Positions 34,647-44,436 of a stretch of DNA of 64,000 nt are shown here, piece after piece (within the stretch, counting starts at the first letter, position 1; each line of letters starts with the position of its first letter). A model generated the notes under the pieces. The model did no database searches. It had not been told where the DNA came from and worked only from the letters and a program-made list of their open reading frames with translations. Position numbers and translations under genes: made by a program. Location: assembly GCF_022788655.1 (NCBI RefSeq), contig NZ_CP084951.1, positions 2,852,001 through 2,916,000 of the forward strand, in the 5' to 3' direction. The DNA is from Sulfitobacter indolifex (GTDB taxonomy: Bacteria; Pseudomonadota; Alphaproteobacteria; Rhodobacterales; Rhodobacteraceae).

Positions 34647-36230
34647 TTAGGAGTCTTCCAAAACGGCTTCCGCTTCCGGCTGGACTTCGGGCGTGGTGTC
34701 AGCTTCAGGCGCTGCCGCAGCTTCTGGCTCTGGTTCGACCGCCGCATTATAAAGCAGCCCCCAACGCTCCAACAGGCCACGCTGCACACGTTTGGCCCGC
34801 CCATTCCACGTCCGGGCACCCGGCGGACGCTCACGCTCTGCACGGGGGATCTTGGCCCGCTGGTCCATGTTTGCAGTCAAAATCGCAAAGGCAAGCACAC
34901 GGTCTTCAGGTGTGGTGAGGAACCCCGCCAGCGCAGAAACGAAATTTAGCGTCCCGGTTTTTGCGTCAATCTTTATCGGACCGTTGGTCTGCGGTCGGCC
35001 ACGGTCATCACGCAGATACACAGGCTTTAAAATTGGCCGCAGCCCCGTCCCGTGAATGCGCGCCAGCCCCCCGGCCATGTCATGCACAGTCATCTTGCTG
35101 TCATCGCCGAGGCCGGAGTGGTCAACCATCGCCGGGTTTTCCATGCCCAGTTCTTCGACTGCCCATTTGTTCATTTCTGCCGCCGAAGCGCGTAGGCTTG
35201 CCACCGTCCCTAGCCGCTTAGAGCTGGCCGCCATACCGACCATCTCTGCCGTAAGGTTCGTAGAATATTCCAGCATATCTTTCAGGATCGGCTGCAGTTT
35301 CGCGCTGCGATGGGTGACGAGGGTCTCGCCTTCGGGCAGCGCTTCGGCCAGCTCTGCATCGCCCAGTTTAATGCCGTGGCTGCGGGCAATCGTCGCGAAA
35401 AGATCGCCCGCGTAAACGCCGGGCCGGCGGATTGGCAGCCAACGCGCGCCACCCGAGCCCAAGGCAGACTTCGCCACGGTCCAGACATCGCGGTCGGGCC
35501 TGTTTTCGTAAGTGTAGACCGGCCCGCTGCGGTCCACGACCTCCATCGAGGCCGCACGCACCGCTGGCGCATAACGCGCCGCGCGGCCCTCCATCGTCAC
35601 GTCATAGCCGTTGCCGTCGCGCTTCCATTCGAAATGCACCCGGTTGTAGTTCAGCGCGATGCCTGAGACGCCGGGGTTATATCCCACATGATCGGGCTGT
35701 TCGGGATCAATGGCAAAAGTCGAAGGCAAAGACCCTTCATAGACCTTGAACTTGCCCTTCACCCCAATGATGCCCGCCTCTTTCAACTCTTCGGCCATCT
35801 TGCCTAGGTTGTCACTGTCGAGCGTCGGGTCGCCCCCACCGACAAGGATCAGATCGCCCTGCACTTCTCCATTGACCACGCCGCCGGTCGCCAGCAACCG
35901 CGTCTCAAACACATGATCCGGCCCTAGTTGATCCAGCGCATAAAGCGCGGTGATCGCCTTGATACTACTCGCAGGCGGAATGCCGTCAGTGGCGTTGGAC
36001 GCCTCCAGCCAGATGCCGCTTTCGACATCGATCACGGCAAAGGCGACCGTGCCGGTGATCCCGCTGTCCGCGATGATCTCGGACACATTGGGAATGGCCT
36101 GTTTATATAGATCGGCATCGCGCCCAATCGGGCGCAATGAAGTTGTCGGTGCCTCGGCCCAAGCGGAGACCGCTGCCATCGCAGCAGCAGCCGTTCCAAG
36201 GAATATGCGTCGTGTAAATCTCTGGCTCAT
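34647..36230 (-). CDS. dacB: D-alanyl-D-alanine carboxypeptidase/endopeptidase (PBP4 family)
   Basis: This is a 527-residue periplasmic enzyme that trims or cleaves peptidoglycan cross-links. Serine-peptidase S13 motifs are present: SSIK at residues 88-91 (catalytic Ser and Lys), STN in EYSTNLTAE, and KTG in DAKTGTLNF. The signal (SQRFTRRIFLGTAAAA) contains a twin-arginine motif, suggesting Tat export. An acidic, Pro/Glu/Ala-rich tail of about 50 residues follows the enzyme domain. It diverges from the EamA transporter. Confidence 0.93.
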   Translation of the reverse strand: MSQRFTRRIFLGTAAAAMAAVSAWAEAPTTSLRPIGRDADLYKQAIPNVSEIIADSGITGTVAFAVIDVESGIWLEASNATDGIPPASSIKAITALYALDQLGPDHVFETRLLATGGVVNGEVQGDLILVGGGDPTLDSDNLGKMAEELKEAGIIGVKGKFKVYEGSLPSTFAIDPEQPDHVGYNPGVSGIALNYNRVHFEWKRDGNGYDVTMEGRAARYAPAVRAASMEVVDRSGPVYTYENRPDRDVWTVAKSALGSGGARWLPIRRPGVYAGDLFATIARSHGIKLGDAELAEALPEGETLVTHRSAKLQPILKDMLEYSTNLTAEMVGMAASSKRLGTVASLRASAAEMNKWAVEELGMENPAMVDHSGLGDDSKMTVHDMAGGLARIHGTGLRPILKPVYLRDDRGRPQTNGPIKIDAKTGTLNFVSALAGFLTTPEDRVLAFAILTANMDQRAKIPRAERERPPGARTWNGRAKRVQRGLLERWGLLYNAAVEPEPEAAAAPEADTTPEVQPEAEAVLEDS

Positions 36231-36330
36231 AGGGCTGATATAAACCGCATGCGGCGTTCGGCCACAACCTGTCTGACGCCCTCCCCCCTTTCGCGGTTGC
36301 ACAAAACCGCCGACCTGCTAACCCCACGTC

Positions 36331-37164
36331 ATGCAACGCGCTATTCCCATCATGTTTATCGCCATGTCGCTGATCCCCGCCGGGGACAGCGCGGGCAAGA
36401 TTTTGACCACCGGAATGGGCGTGGCGCCGGTCTTCGTTGCGTGGTCGCGATTTGCCATCGGCGCGCTGATGGTCCTGCCGTTCCTGCCGCGCGGGACATG
36501 GGCGTTGATGCGCGACTGGCGGCTCTGGTTGCGGGCAGCAACGCTGGCGTCGGGGATCACATGTATTCAAACCGCGCTCCAGACCGAAGCCATCGCCAAT
36601 GTCTTTGCCGCCTTCTTTATCGGGCCGATGATCAGCTACCTGTTGGCTGCGCTTTTCCTACGAGAGCGGATCACCCTGCTGCGCAGCGCGCTGATCCTGC
36701 TGGGGTTCTGCGGCGTGTTGCTGGTCGTGCGTCCTGGCATGGGCGGCGGCTCAGGCGGGCCGGGTCTGCTCTTTGCTGTAGCGGCGGGGCTCTTCTATGG
36801 CGTGTTTCTCACCATGTCACGCTGGCTGTCAGATGTGGCTGCCCCCTTGGCGCTGACCTTCACCCAACTGGCGATGAGCGCGGTGATGCTGCTGCCCTTG
36901 GGCCTAATGAACCTGCCATACGCGACCTTGGCTGTGGCCGGGCTTGCCACCACCAGCGCGCTGTTTTCCATGCTGGGCAATCTGCTACTGCTCTATGCCT
37001 ATCGCCGTGCGCCCGCAACACGACTGGCGCCGCTGGTCTACTTCCAACTGATTGCGGCGGTGCTGCTGGGGCTGTTCCTGTTCAGTACCCTGCCCGACGC
37101 GCTTACATGGGCGGGCCTTGCGGTGATCATCGCCGCTGGCATCACCTCGGCCCGGCTACGCTGA
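36331..37164 (+). CDS. EamA/DMT-family transporter
   Basis: This is a 277-residue inner-membrane protein with ten predicted spans in two EamA halves. The first half includes [18 protein letters not shown] and [33 protein letters not shown]; the second ends [29 protein letters not shown]. The substrate (metabolite or amino-acid efflux) cannot be told. The 3' end overlaps the convergent nadD gene by 9 bases. Confidence 0.9.
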   Translation: MQRAIPIMFIAMSLIPAGDSAGKILTTGMGVAPVFVAWSRFAIGALMVLPFLPRGTWALMRDWRLWLRAATLASGITCIQTALQTEAIANVFAAFFIGPMISYLLAALFLRERITLLRSALILLGFCGVLLVVRPGMGGGSGGPGLLFAVAAGLFYGVFLTMSRWLSDVAAPLALTFTQLAMSAVMLLPLGLMNLPYATLAVAGLATTSALFSMLGNLLLLYAYRRAPATRLAPLVYFQLIAAVLLGLFLFSTLPDALTWAGLAVIIAAGITSARLR

Positions 37165-37749
37165 GCGCCAGCCCCCCGCCGCCCGCAGCGCGGTTGACGA
37201 CACATCAACCATCGGCACATTCACAAAACACCACGCGGGCGCTGTGGCATGGGCCAGCAGTTGACTGTTCCGCCCCGCAATCCGGTAGGGCGCATAAAGC
37301 GCCGCCGCCCGGCTCATTCGTGCCGAGATACGCTGTCCGGGCCGCGCGAGCACGCCAACCGGCACCGTCTCCATAATCTGCCGCCAGTCTTGCCACAGAT
37401 GAAACTGCGCAAGGTTATCGGCCCCCATTAGCCAGACAAACCGCACGCCGGGATAGTGCCGCCGCAGGGCGCCGAGTGTCTGCGCCGTATAGCGCGTGCC
37501 AAGCTGCGCCTCGATATCCGTGATCTCGACCCGCGGGTGATCCATCACCGCCCGCGCCCGCGCCATGCGCTGCGCCATGGGCGCCGGTCCGTGCTCTTTC
37601 AGCGGGTTGCCGGGGCTCAGCAGCCACCACACGCGGTCCAGCCCAAACCGCTTTATTGCCTCGCGGGTGATATGCGCATGCCCTTCATGCGCCGGGTCAA
37701 ACGACCCGCCCAACAGGCCGATGACCTGCCCCTTGGTGGCGAATGGCAT
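37156..37749 (-). CDS. nadD: Nicotinate-nucleotide adenylyltransferase
   Basis: This is a 197-residue enzyme that adenylates nicotinate mononucleotide in NAD synthesis. It shows the nucleotidyltransferase motif [11 protein letters not shown] at the N-terminus, [14 protein letters not shown] and the C-terminal VSSTALR. The ATG at 37749 (MPFATKGQ) is chosen; a non-ATG start four codons earlier is less likely. It overlaps the convergent EamA gene. Confidence 0.95.
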   Translation of the reverse strand: MPFATKGQVIGLLGGSFDPAHEGHAHITREAIKRFGLDRVWWLLSPGNPLKEHGPAPMAQRMARARAVMDHPRVEITDIEAQLGTRYTAQTLGALRRHYPGVRFVWLMGADNLAQFHLWQDWRQIMETVPVGVLARPGQRISARMSRAAALYAPYRIAGRNSQLLAHATAPAWCFVNVPMVDVSSTALRAAGGWRSA

Positions 37750-37766
37750 GGTATTGCGCAAGAAAA

Positions 37767-37793
37767 TGGCCCCCGATCAGAAATCAGGGGCCA
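37767..37793 (-). terminator. Terminator of the AGCS symporter gene
   Basis: TGGCCCC-GAT pairs with ATC-GGGGCCA around CAGAA. On the minus strand it is followed by TTTT. It lies between the symporter stop and the nadD start. Confidence 0.7.
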
Positions 37794-37831
37794 AAGGAGG
37801 GGCATCGCGGCCCTTTGTCAATGCAAGGCGC

Positions 37832-39379
37832 TTACTTGTGCTTCACGATCTCGCCCGAGCGCAGCCGTGCAACATAGCTGTTCAGCTCGCGTTTCACGAT
37901 CGGCATCAGGAAGTAGAGCGCAATGATGTTCACAATCGCCATCGAGAACAGCATCGCATCGCTGAAGTCGATCACCGGCCCAAGGCTTGCGGCCGCACCA
38001 ATCACGATGAAGACGCAGAAGATGATCTTAAAGATCAACTCTTTCACCGCCCCTTCGCCGAACAGATAGGTCCAAGCCTTGAGGCCGTAGTAGGACCAGC
38101 TGATCATCGTCGAGAAGGCAAAGAGCACCACCGCGATCATCAGCAGGATCGGGAACCAAGAGAACGCCCGCGCGTAGGCCGCCGAGGTCAGCGCCACGCC
38201 GCTCACACCACCTTCGGTCGCGATCCGGCCCGCCTCGGCGTTCCAGATATACAGACCGGTTTCTGGGTCTTGGTTCAACACACCGCTGATGACGATCACA
38301 AGCGCGGTCATCGTGCAGATGACCACCGTGTCGATGAACGGCTCCAGCAGTGCGACATAGCCTTCAGTCACCGGCTCTTTGGTCCGCACGGCAGAGTGGG
38401 CAATCGCAGCCGAACCGATGCCCGCCTCATTGGAGAATGCCGCCCGACGGAAGCCCTGGATCAGCGCCCCGGTAAAGCCGCCAACGACACCGAGACCAGT
38501 GAAGGCCCCCATGAAGATTTGGCCAAAGGCCCAGCCGATCATATCCCAGTTGATGATCAGGATCAGCAGCGACACCAGCACATAGAAGACACCCATGAAC
38601 GGCACGACCTTTTCAGTCACCCGCGCAATGGATTTCAGGCCACCCGCGATCACCGCAAAGGTCACACCAGCAAGAACGACGCCTGTGATCCAGCCCGGAT
38701 AATCCCCCAGCACGCCCGCAAGCTGCGCGTGCGCTTGGTTGGCTTGGAACATGTTGCCGCCGCCAAGTGCGCCCAGAATGGTGAAGATCGAAAACAGCAC
38801 CGCCATGAACCCGCCCAGCGGCAGGCCGCGTTCGGCGAAGCCCTTAACGATGTAATACATCGGCCCGCCCGAGACATGGCCGTCGGGGAATTCATTGCGG
38901 TATTTCACGCCCAGCGTACATTCGGTGAACTTGGTCGCCATGCCGAACAGGCCCGCAACCACCATCCAGAATGTCGCGCCCGGCCCGCCGATGCTGACAG
39001 CCACGGCCACGCCCGCGATGTTGCCCAGACCCACGGTGCCCGACAGCGCCGTCGCCAGCGCCTGAAAGTGGCTCACTTCGCCCGCATCGTCCGGATCAGA
39101 ATAATCGCCCCGCACCAGTTGGATCGAATGCCAAAACCCTTTGACCTGAATGGCACCGAAATAGACGGTGAAGACCACCGCACCCACGACCAGCCACAGC
39201 GCGATCCATGAGAAATTCGTGCCCGGCAGCGGGGCGAAGATGAATGAAACGTACCAGCCGGTGTAATCGGCAAAAATCTGGTTGATACGCTGGTCGATGC
39301 CGACAGCCTCTTGCGCAGAGGCAAGGCCCGGCAGCAATGACGCAAAAATGGCCATCGCAAAGGTAAATAGCTTATTCAT
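37832..39379 (-). CDS. Alanine/glycine:cation symporter (AGCS family)
   Basis: This is a 515-residue inner-membrane Na+-coupled amino acid transporter. After an unusual extra N-terminal signal-like segment (MNKLFTFAMAIFASLLPGLA) come about 11 spans. Family motifs are visible: ALSGTVGLGNIAGVAVAVSIGGPGATFW, the GGPMYYI region and FSNEAGIGSAAIAHSAV. It is probably cotranscribed after, or close to, the universal stress protein gene lying 11 bases upstream. Confidence 0.93.
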   Translation of the reverse strand: MNKLFTFAMAIFASLLPGLASAQEAVGIDQRINQIFADYTGWYVSFIFAPLPGTNFSWIALWLVVGAVVFTVYFGAIQVKGFWHSIQLVRGDYSDPDDAGEVSHFQALATALSGTVGLGNIAGVAVAVSIGGPGATFWMVVAGLFGMATKFTECTLGVKYRNEFPDGHVSGGPMYYIVKGFAERGLPLGGFMAVLFSIFTILGALGGGNMFQANQAHAQLAGVLGDYPGWITGVVLAGVTFAVIAGGLKSIARVTEKVVPFMGVFYVLVSLLILIINWDMIGWAFGQIFMGAFTGLGVVGGFTGALIQGFRRAAFSNEAGIGSAAIAHSAVRTKEPVTEGYVALLEPFIDTVVICTMTALVIVISGVLNQDPETGLYIWNAEAGRIATEGGVSGVALTSAAYARAFSWFPILLMIAVVLFAFSTMISWSYYGLKAWTYLFGEGAVKELIFKIIFCVFIVIGAAASLGPVIDFSDAMLFSMAIVNIIALYFLMPIVKRELNSYVARLRSGEIVKHK

Positions 39380-39390
39380 GGCTTATCCTT

Positions 39391-39828
39391 TCAGGGAATA
39401 ATCGTGACCGGCACGCTGGAGCCCGCGACCAACCGGCCCGTCACCCCACCAAAAAGCCGCTTGAGCCCGCGCTCACCGACCCGACCGACGACGATCTGGA
39501 TCGCACCGCGCTTTTTGGCGACACCTTCAAGGATATCGGCCACATCACCGTGTCGCACGATCCCCTCGACCTCCACGCCCGAGGCTTTGGCCTCTGCCAC
39601 CGCCGGATCAAGCACCACGTCATGGGCGCGCTGCAACTCCTGCTCGCGCCGCATATGGCGCTGCTCGTTCTCTTCCTTGGTCTGAAAGGTGAAAGGCGAC
39701 CATTCGATCACGAAGCAAACCGTGATCGAACAGTCCCCGATCTGTTTGGCCTGAGCTTGAGCAAAGGCCAAAGCACGCGCGCCGGCCTCTGATCCGTCCA
39801 GACCCACAACGATTGTGGATTTTGACAT
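39391..39828 (-). CDS. Universal stress protein (UspA family)
   Basis: This is a 145-residue cytoplasmic protein. It starts KSTIVVGLDGSEAGARALAF and has the ATP-binding motif GRVGERGLKRLFGGVTGRLV followed by AGSSVPV. This G-2x-G-9x-G pattern marks the nucleotide-binding class. The ATG at 39828 is preferred with AGGGAAA upstream; longer frames reach into non-coding DNA. It precedes the symporter gene by 11 bases, indicating an operon. Confidence 0.93.
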   Translation of the reverse strand: MSKSTIVVGLDGSEAGARALAFAQAQAKQIGDCSITVCFVIEWSPFTFQTKEENEQRHMRREQELQRAHDVVLDPAVAEAKASGVEVEGIVRHGDVADILEGVAKKRGAIQIVVGRVGERGLKRLFGGVTGRLVAGSSVPVTIIP

Positions 39829-40184
39829 GAGTATTTCCCTGTTTTTATGACTGCCAGCCGATGCACCGCGAAGGGTGAGCACCGCTTTCAGCCTGCCTAC
39901 TCCACGATGGCCGAAAATCGCCGCCCAATCGCAGATTGAAAGAATCCTAGCGCGAAAACCGCAGAAAAGTCGACTGAATTTCGCCTGCTGGCTATGTAGA
40001 TCGCCTGCCAAACCATTGTAAAACCGCACAATCGCCCGCTGACCTCCTCCTTGGGCGCACCCACTGGGCAGATTTCGCAAGGCTCCGCCGGGCGACTGGC
40101 CCCGGATATACAGAGTGTTTGATATTGCCCCGCCCGGGCGATATGGCACTGCAAACCCCAAATCGCGTTTCGAGGATTCTCCAA
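39829..40184. other. Divergent intergenic region between usp and ettA
   Basis: There are 356 bases without a gene. It contains a 9-bp dyad at 40122-40144 (ATATTGCCC and GGGCGATAT with one G-T pair, 5-base loop) 41 bases before the ettA start; this could be an operator or leader hairpin. No other structure stands out. Confidence 0.5.
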
Positions 40185-41840
40185 ATGGCTGCCTATCAAT
40201 ACGTCTATCACATGTCCGGCGTCTCCAAGACCTACCCCGGGGGCAAGAAGACATTCGAAAACATCCACCTGAACTTTTTGCCCGGCGTGAAGATCGGTGT
40301 CGTCGGCGTCAACGGCGCGGGTAAATCCACCCTGCTCAAGATCATGGCCGGGCTCGACAAGGATTTCACCGGCGAAGCATGGGCCGCTGAGGGGGCCAAA
40401 GTCGGCTACCTGCCACAGGAACCCAAGCTCGACCCGACCAAGACCGTGCGTGAAAACGTCATGGAAGGTGTGGCTGCGAAGAAGGCGATCCTTGATCGCT
40501 ACAACGAACTGGCGATGAACTACTCAGACGAGACCGCCGATGAGATGGCCAAGCTGCAAGACGACATCGACGCCCAAGACCTTTGGGATCTCGACAGCCA
40601 GATCGACGTTTCCATGGAAGCGCTGCGCTGCCCGCCGGATGACGCGATGCCGGAAAACCTCTCGGGCGGTGAAGCGCGCCGCGTGGCGCTGTGTAAACTG
40701 CTGCTCGAAGCGCCCGACATGCTGCTGCTCGATGAACCGACCAACCACCTCGACGCGGAAACCATCGCGTGGCTGCAACAGCACTTGATCGACTACAAAG
40801 GCACGATCCTTGCCGTCACCCACGACCGTTACTTCCTTGATGACATCACCAGCTGGATCCTTGAGTTGGACCGCGGCCGCGGCATCCCTTACGAGGGCAA
40901 CTACTCGGATTGGCTGGAACAGAAGGCCAAGCGCCTGAGCCAAGAGGCCCGCGAGGACAAATCCAAGCAAAAGACGCTTGAGCGCGAACTTGAGTGGATG
41001 CGCCAAGGTGCGAAAGCCCGTCAGGCGAAATCCAAAGCGCGGATCGCGGCCTATAACGAGATGGCCGAAACCTCCGAGCGCGAAAAACTTGCCCGCGCCC
41101 AGATCGTCATCCCCAACGGCCCGCGCCTTGGCAACAAGGTGATCGAGGTCGAAGGCCTGAAAAAGCACATGGGCGACAAGCAGTTGATCGATGGGCTGAA
41201 CTTTAGCCTACCGCCCGGCGGTATCGTCGGTGTGATCGGCCCCAACGGCGCGGGTAAGTCGACGCTGTTCAAGATGCTCACCGGGCATGAACAACCCGAC
41301 GAAGGCACCATCGAATACGGCGACACGGTTGATCTGTCTTATGTCGATCAGTCCCGCGATGATCTGAACCATGACGACACCGTCTGGCAGGCGATCACCG
41401 GCGGTGCCGAGATCATCAAGCTGGGTGATGCCGAGGTGAACAGCCGCGCCTATTGCTCATCGTTTAACTTCAAGGGCGGCGACCAGCAGAAGAAGGTCGG
41501 CCTGCTGTCGGGCGGTGAACGCAACCGCGTGCACATGGCGCGGCTTCTGAAAGAAGGCGGCAACGTGCTGCTGCTCGATGAACCGACCAACGATCTGGAC
41601 GTCGAAACCCTCCGCGCACTCGAAGACGCGCTGGTCGATTTCGCGGGCTGCGCCGTGGTCATCTCGCACGACCGCTTCTTCCTTGACCGGATCTGTACCC
41701 ACATCATGGCCTTCGAAGGCGAAGCGCATGTGGAATGGTTCGAGGGTAACTTTGAAGACTACGAAGAAGACAAGAAGCGCCGTCTGGGTGCCGATGCGCT
41801 GGAACCAAAGCGCCTGAAGCATAAGAAATTTGCACGGTAA
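40185..41840 (+). CDS. ettA: Energy-dependent translational throttle ABC-F protein
   Basis: This is a 551-residue soluble twin-ATPase that acts on the ribosome E site. Walker A motifs GVNGAGKST (residues 41-49) and GPNGAGKST in the second half, signatures NLSGGEARR and LLSGGERNR, and the charged linker between the domains (LSQEAREDKSKQKTLERELEW) are visible. The EttA hallmarks are YQYVYHMSGVSKTY and the ending RLKHKKFAR. GAGG lies upstream of the ATG at 40185. Confidence 0.96.
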   Translation: MAAYQYVYHMSGVSKTYPGGKKTFENIHLNFLPGVKIGVVGVNGAGKSTLLKIMAGLDKDFTGEAWAAEGAKVGYLPQEPKLDPTKTVRENVMEGVAAKKAILDRYNELAMNYSDETADEMAKLQDDIDAQDLWDLDSQIDVSMEALRCPPDDAMPENLSGGEARRVALCKLLLEAPDMLLLDEPTNHLDAETIAWLQQHLIDYKGTILAVTHDRYFLDDITSWILELDRGRGIPYEGNYSDWLEQKAKRLSQEAREDKSKQKTLERELEWMRQGAKARQAKSKARIAAYNEMAETSEREKLARAQIVIPNGPRLGNKVIEVEGLKKHMGDKQLIDGLNFSLPPGGIVGVIGPNGAGKSTLFKMLTGHEQPDEGTIEYGDTVDLSYVDQSRDDLNHDDTVWQAITGGAEIIKLGDAEVNSRAYCSSFNFKGGDQQKKVGLLSGGERNRVHMARLLKEGGNVLLLDEPTNDLDVETLRALEDALVDFAGCAVVISHDRFFLDRICTHIMAFEGEAHVEWFEGNFEDYEEDKKRRLGADALEPKRLKHKKFAR

Positions 41841-41865
41841 GCTTTCTTAGTACCCAGTAAACAGA

Positions 41866-41887
41866 GGGCGGCGGATTTCCGTCGCCC
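41866..41887 (+). terminator. Terminator of ettA
   Basis: GGGCGGCGG pairs with CCGTCGCCC (one G-T pair) around ATTT and is followed by TTTTT. Confidence 0.8.
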
Positions 41888-41990
41888 TTTTTCGTACCCC
41901 CTTCCGGCCAGTCGCAATCCGCAAATCAAAACGCCCGCCCTACCTTTCGGCAGGAGGGACGTCTTTCACCCCTGAGAACGAGCAGAGCCC

Positions 41991-42968
41991 TCAGCGATCG
42001 TCGTCGATAGCGGTTTCCAACTGGGCAAACAGGTTGTCTTCGTCATGCCGCGCCAAACCGTGCAGCGGATCCCAGCCCTGCAGATATTCGCGCAGCTTGT
42101 TGCTGGCAGAAAGCCCCGACCAGAGGCGCTGCTCGGTCACCGAATGCACCTGCAAAGACGGCGCGAGCCCACCGTTCATGCCTTTTCCGTCCCAGTTCTC
42201 TTGCAGGTGCGCGCGCATTCTCTCGGCCATGGACGCCGTGTTCAGCCGCGCGCGGCTCATGACCACACCGATAAAACGGCCACTGCCTGCATAGGCCAGA
42301 TGAAAGCGCATCCCCTCCAGCGAATGCACGGAGGCGCGAGCGACCTGCTCCATCTGACGGCGGAACGCGGGTGCCTTGACCGCGCGATAGATGCCGCGGG
42401 CACCATCGACCGAGATCGAAAAGAGGCTCATCGAGAAACAACCGCTCGGCAAGCGCAGCAGGTAATTCTCCAACGCTGACACGTCGCTACAGGCCGACAC
42501 ATCGAGGTCGAAATCCTCATCAAAGCGGATTTGCATCATCTGCGTCATCTCAGCCAGCGTATGCTGCGCCTCACGCTCCCGCAGGAGGGAGGCGTTGAGC
42601 ATGCTGGCCGAATTGATCCGCGCGCTGAGCTCGACGCCGTCCAAAGGCTTGCACAAGAAATCAGTTGCCCCCGCATCAAAGGCCCGCTGCATCATTGCAG
42701 GCTCTTTGCTGGCGGTGATCATAATGATCGGCACCGCCCGGTAGTAAGGCACATCACGGATCATCTCACATAGGCTGATCCCGTTGATGCCCGGCATCAT
42801 GATATCGAGGAGGAATGAATCGAAAGGCTGGTTCGACTCTTGCATGATATCAAGCGCCTCCTCCGAACTTTCGCAGCAGGTCAGCTCGTAATTGTCATTT
42901 TCGGTCAGACAGCCGGTAAGAAGGTCGAGAATGACCGGGTCATCGTCTACAGCAAGGATACGCATCAT
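41991..42968 (-). CDS. Response regulator with REC domain and unclassified output domain
   Basis: This is 325 residues. Residues 1-120 are a receiver domain with acidic DDD near 8-10, phospho-acceptor Asp55 in FLLDIMMPG, Thr in MITAS and Lys in FLCKPLDG. The remaining 200 residues do not form a DNA-binding domain. The stretch SMSLFSISVDGARGIYRAVK, followed by AYAGSGRFIGVVMSRARLN, looks like a very diverged GGDEF/cyclase fold without the active-site motif. No histidine kinase lies nearby, so it is an orphan. Two ATGs (42968, 42965) are possible. Confidence 0.85.
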   Translation of the reverse strand: MMRILAVDDDPVILDLLTGCLTENDNYELTCCESSEEALDIMQESNQPFDSFLLDIMMPGINGISLCEMIRDVPYYRAVPIIMITASKEPAMMQRAFDAGATDFLCKPLDGVELSARINSASMLNASLLREREAQHTLAEMTQMMQIRFDEDFDLDVSACSDVSALENYLLRLPSGCFSMSLFSISVDGARGIYRAVKAPAFRRQMEQVARASVHSLEGMRFHLAYAGSGRFIGVVMSRARLNTASMAERMRAHLQENWDGKGMNGGLAPSLQVHSVTEQRLWSGLSASNKLREYLQGWDPLHGLARHDEDNLFAQLETAIDDDR

Positions 42969-43344
42969 GTCTCATTTCTCCGCATGAGGGGCGCGCTGGC
43001 AGGCGCACTTGGGGCTTTCTGGCAAGAAACCACCTATGCCGGGCAGCAATGAGACAGGTTTTAGACAAACTTGAGACAGTCAATTTGAGGGTTTTCCCTA
43101 TGAATCAGAGGTTTTCGGGGAATTTATGGCAGTAATTTGCCGATAATCAGAGTAGCGGCACGGTCGTTGCGGTCTAATATGCGTTGCCCCTTGAACGAAT
43201 CCCCTCCCAATGCAATATAGGCGCTGCAGACGTTATCTTTTTCGACCCACTGTCTCCCTCATACGGCGCTCAGTCTATCGATCCAGACCAACAACGCCGG
43301 GCCATCGCACTTAAGCGGATGGCATAAATATGGAGACTACGGAT
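42969..43344. other. Divergent intergenic region and cspA leader
   Basis: There are 376 bases between the response regulator and the cold-shock gene. No gene is seen. The half nearest cspA presumably holds its promoter and long 5' leader, which in cold-shock genes has a regulatory role; I see no clear hairpin to annotate. Confidence 0.5.
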
Positions 43345-43551
43345 ATGGCCACTGGCACCGTAAAATGGTTCAACACAACTAAAGGCTTCGGCTTCATTGC
43401 TCCCGATGGCGGCAGCAAAGACGTTTTCGTTCACATTTCCGCTGTTGAGCGCGCTGGCCTGACCGGCCTGGCCGACAACCAGAAAGTGACCTTCGACATC
43501 GAAGCAGGCCGTGACGGCCGCGAGTCCGCGACCAACATCGCGCTGGCCTAA
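43345..43551 (+). CDS. Cold-shock protein (CspA family)
   Basis: This is a 68-residue single cold-shock domain that binds single-stranded RNA/DNA. RNP1 KGFGFIAP and RNP2 VFVHISAV are visible. The ATG at 43345 is preferred with GGAG 9 bases upstream; an ATG five codons earlier is in frame but covers that ribosome binding site. A close paralog is at 55052, and their first codons are almost identical in DNA. Confidence 0.95.
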   Translation: MATGTVKWFNTTKGFGFIAPDGGSKDVFVHISAVERAGLTGLADNQKVTFDIEAGRDGRESATNIALA

Positions 43552-43587
43552 TGGCCGGGGGCTTCGGCCCTGACCCAAGAATTTTAA

Positions 43588-43620
43588 CCGACCTGCTGGC
43601 AACGGCAGGTCGGTTTTTTT
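43588..43620 (+). terminator. Terminator of the first cold-shock gene
   Basis: CCGACCTGC and GCAGGTCGG form a perfect 9-bp stem with an 8-base loop, followed by seven T. This is a textbook rho-independent terminator. Confidence 0.9.
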
Positions 43621-43694
43621 ATGTCCAGCCTTGCTAAAATGTGCCGCCGTGGCACAATGTGCGGCAAAACACCGACATCCAGATGGAGCCCGCC

Positions 43695-44246
43695 ATGCGC
43701 CGCCGTACCTTTCTGACCAGCACCGTGGCAGCCGCCGCCCTCCCCCTCATGGCGCAGGCCCGCACCGCCGCCTATGATCCCAAACCGCAGGCCGTGCCGG
43801 TGAAAGCGCAATATGCGCCCGGTCAATTGCTCATCCTGCCGCGCAGTCACTACCTCTATCTGGTGACCGCCCCCGGGCAAGCGATGCGCTATGGCGTGGG
43901 TGTCGGCAAAGCGGGGCTGGAGTTCACCGGCACCGCAACCATCGATGTCAAAAAAGAATGGCCCACATGGCGCCCGACCAATGAGATGATTGAACGTGAG
44001 CCGCAGGCCTACCGACGTTTCATCGGCAATACCGACGCCCAGCCCGGCGGCCCCGGCAATCCACTTGGCGCGCGGGCGCTTTACCTGTTCCAAAACGGAC
44101 GCGATACCTATTTCCGCATTCATGGCACGACCCAGCCGAATTCGATCGGGCGCTCGGTCTCTAACGGCTGTATCCGCATGTTGAACGAACATGTGGTCGA
44201 TCTGTACCAACGCGTGCCGATTGGGACGAATGTTACGGTGCTTTAA
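43695..44246 (+). CDS. L,D-transpeptidase (YkuD family)
   Basis: This is a 183-residue periplasmic enzyme that forms or remodels 3-3 peptidoglycan cross-links or attaches proteins. The signal MRRRTFLTSTVAAAALPLMA includes a twin-arginine RRxFL motif, suggesting Tat export. The catalytic region is HGTTQPNSIGRSVSNGCIRM with Cys159. GGAG with a 6-base spacer precedes the ATG at 43695. It follows the cold-shock gene but is separated by its terminator. Confidence 0.93.
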   Translation: MRRRTFLTSTVAAAALPLMAQARTAAYDPKPQAVPVKAQYAPGQLLILPRSHYLYLVTAPGQAMRYGVGVGKAGLEFTGTATIDVKKEWPTWRPTNEMIEREPQAYRRFIGNTDAQPGGPGNPLGARALYLFQNGRDTYFRIHGTTQPNSIGRSVSNGCIRMLNEHVVDLYQRVPIGTNVTVL

Positions 44247-44436
44247 GCAACCATCTAAGGGTGAGCAAAAGCGAGGTTTAAACCCGGCCTTCTTTGATCA
44301 ACCCACTTAGCGTCTACATCAGCTCCAGATGAGAGGGGCAGCGCCTGCCCGTGGGGTGGCGATTACAACAGAGTGCATTGCCACTTTATGGCGCAGCTTT
44401 GTTGTGCGCTAGCAAAAGCAGAGCCAGCCTCATCAA

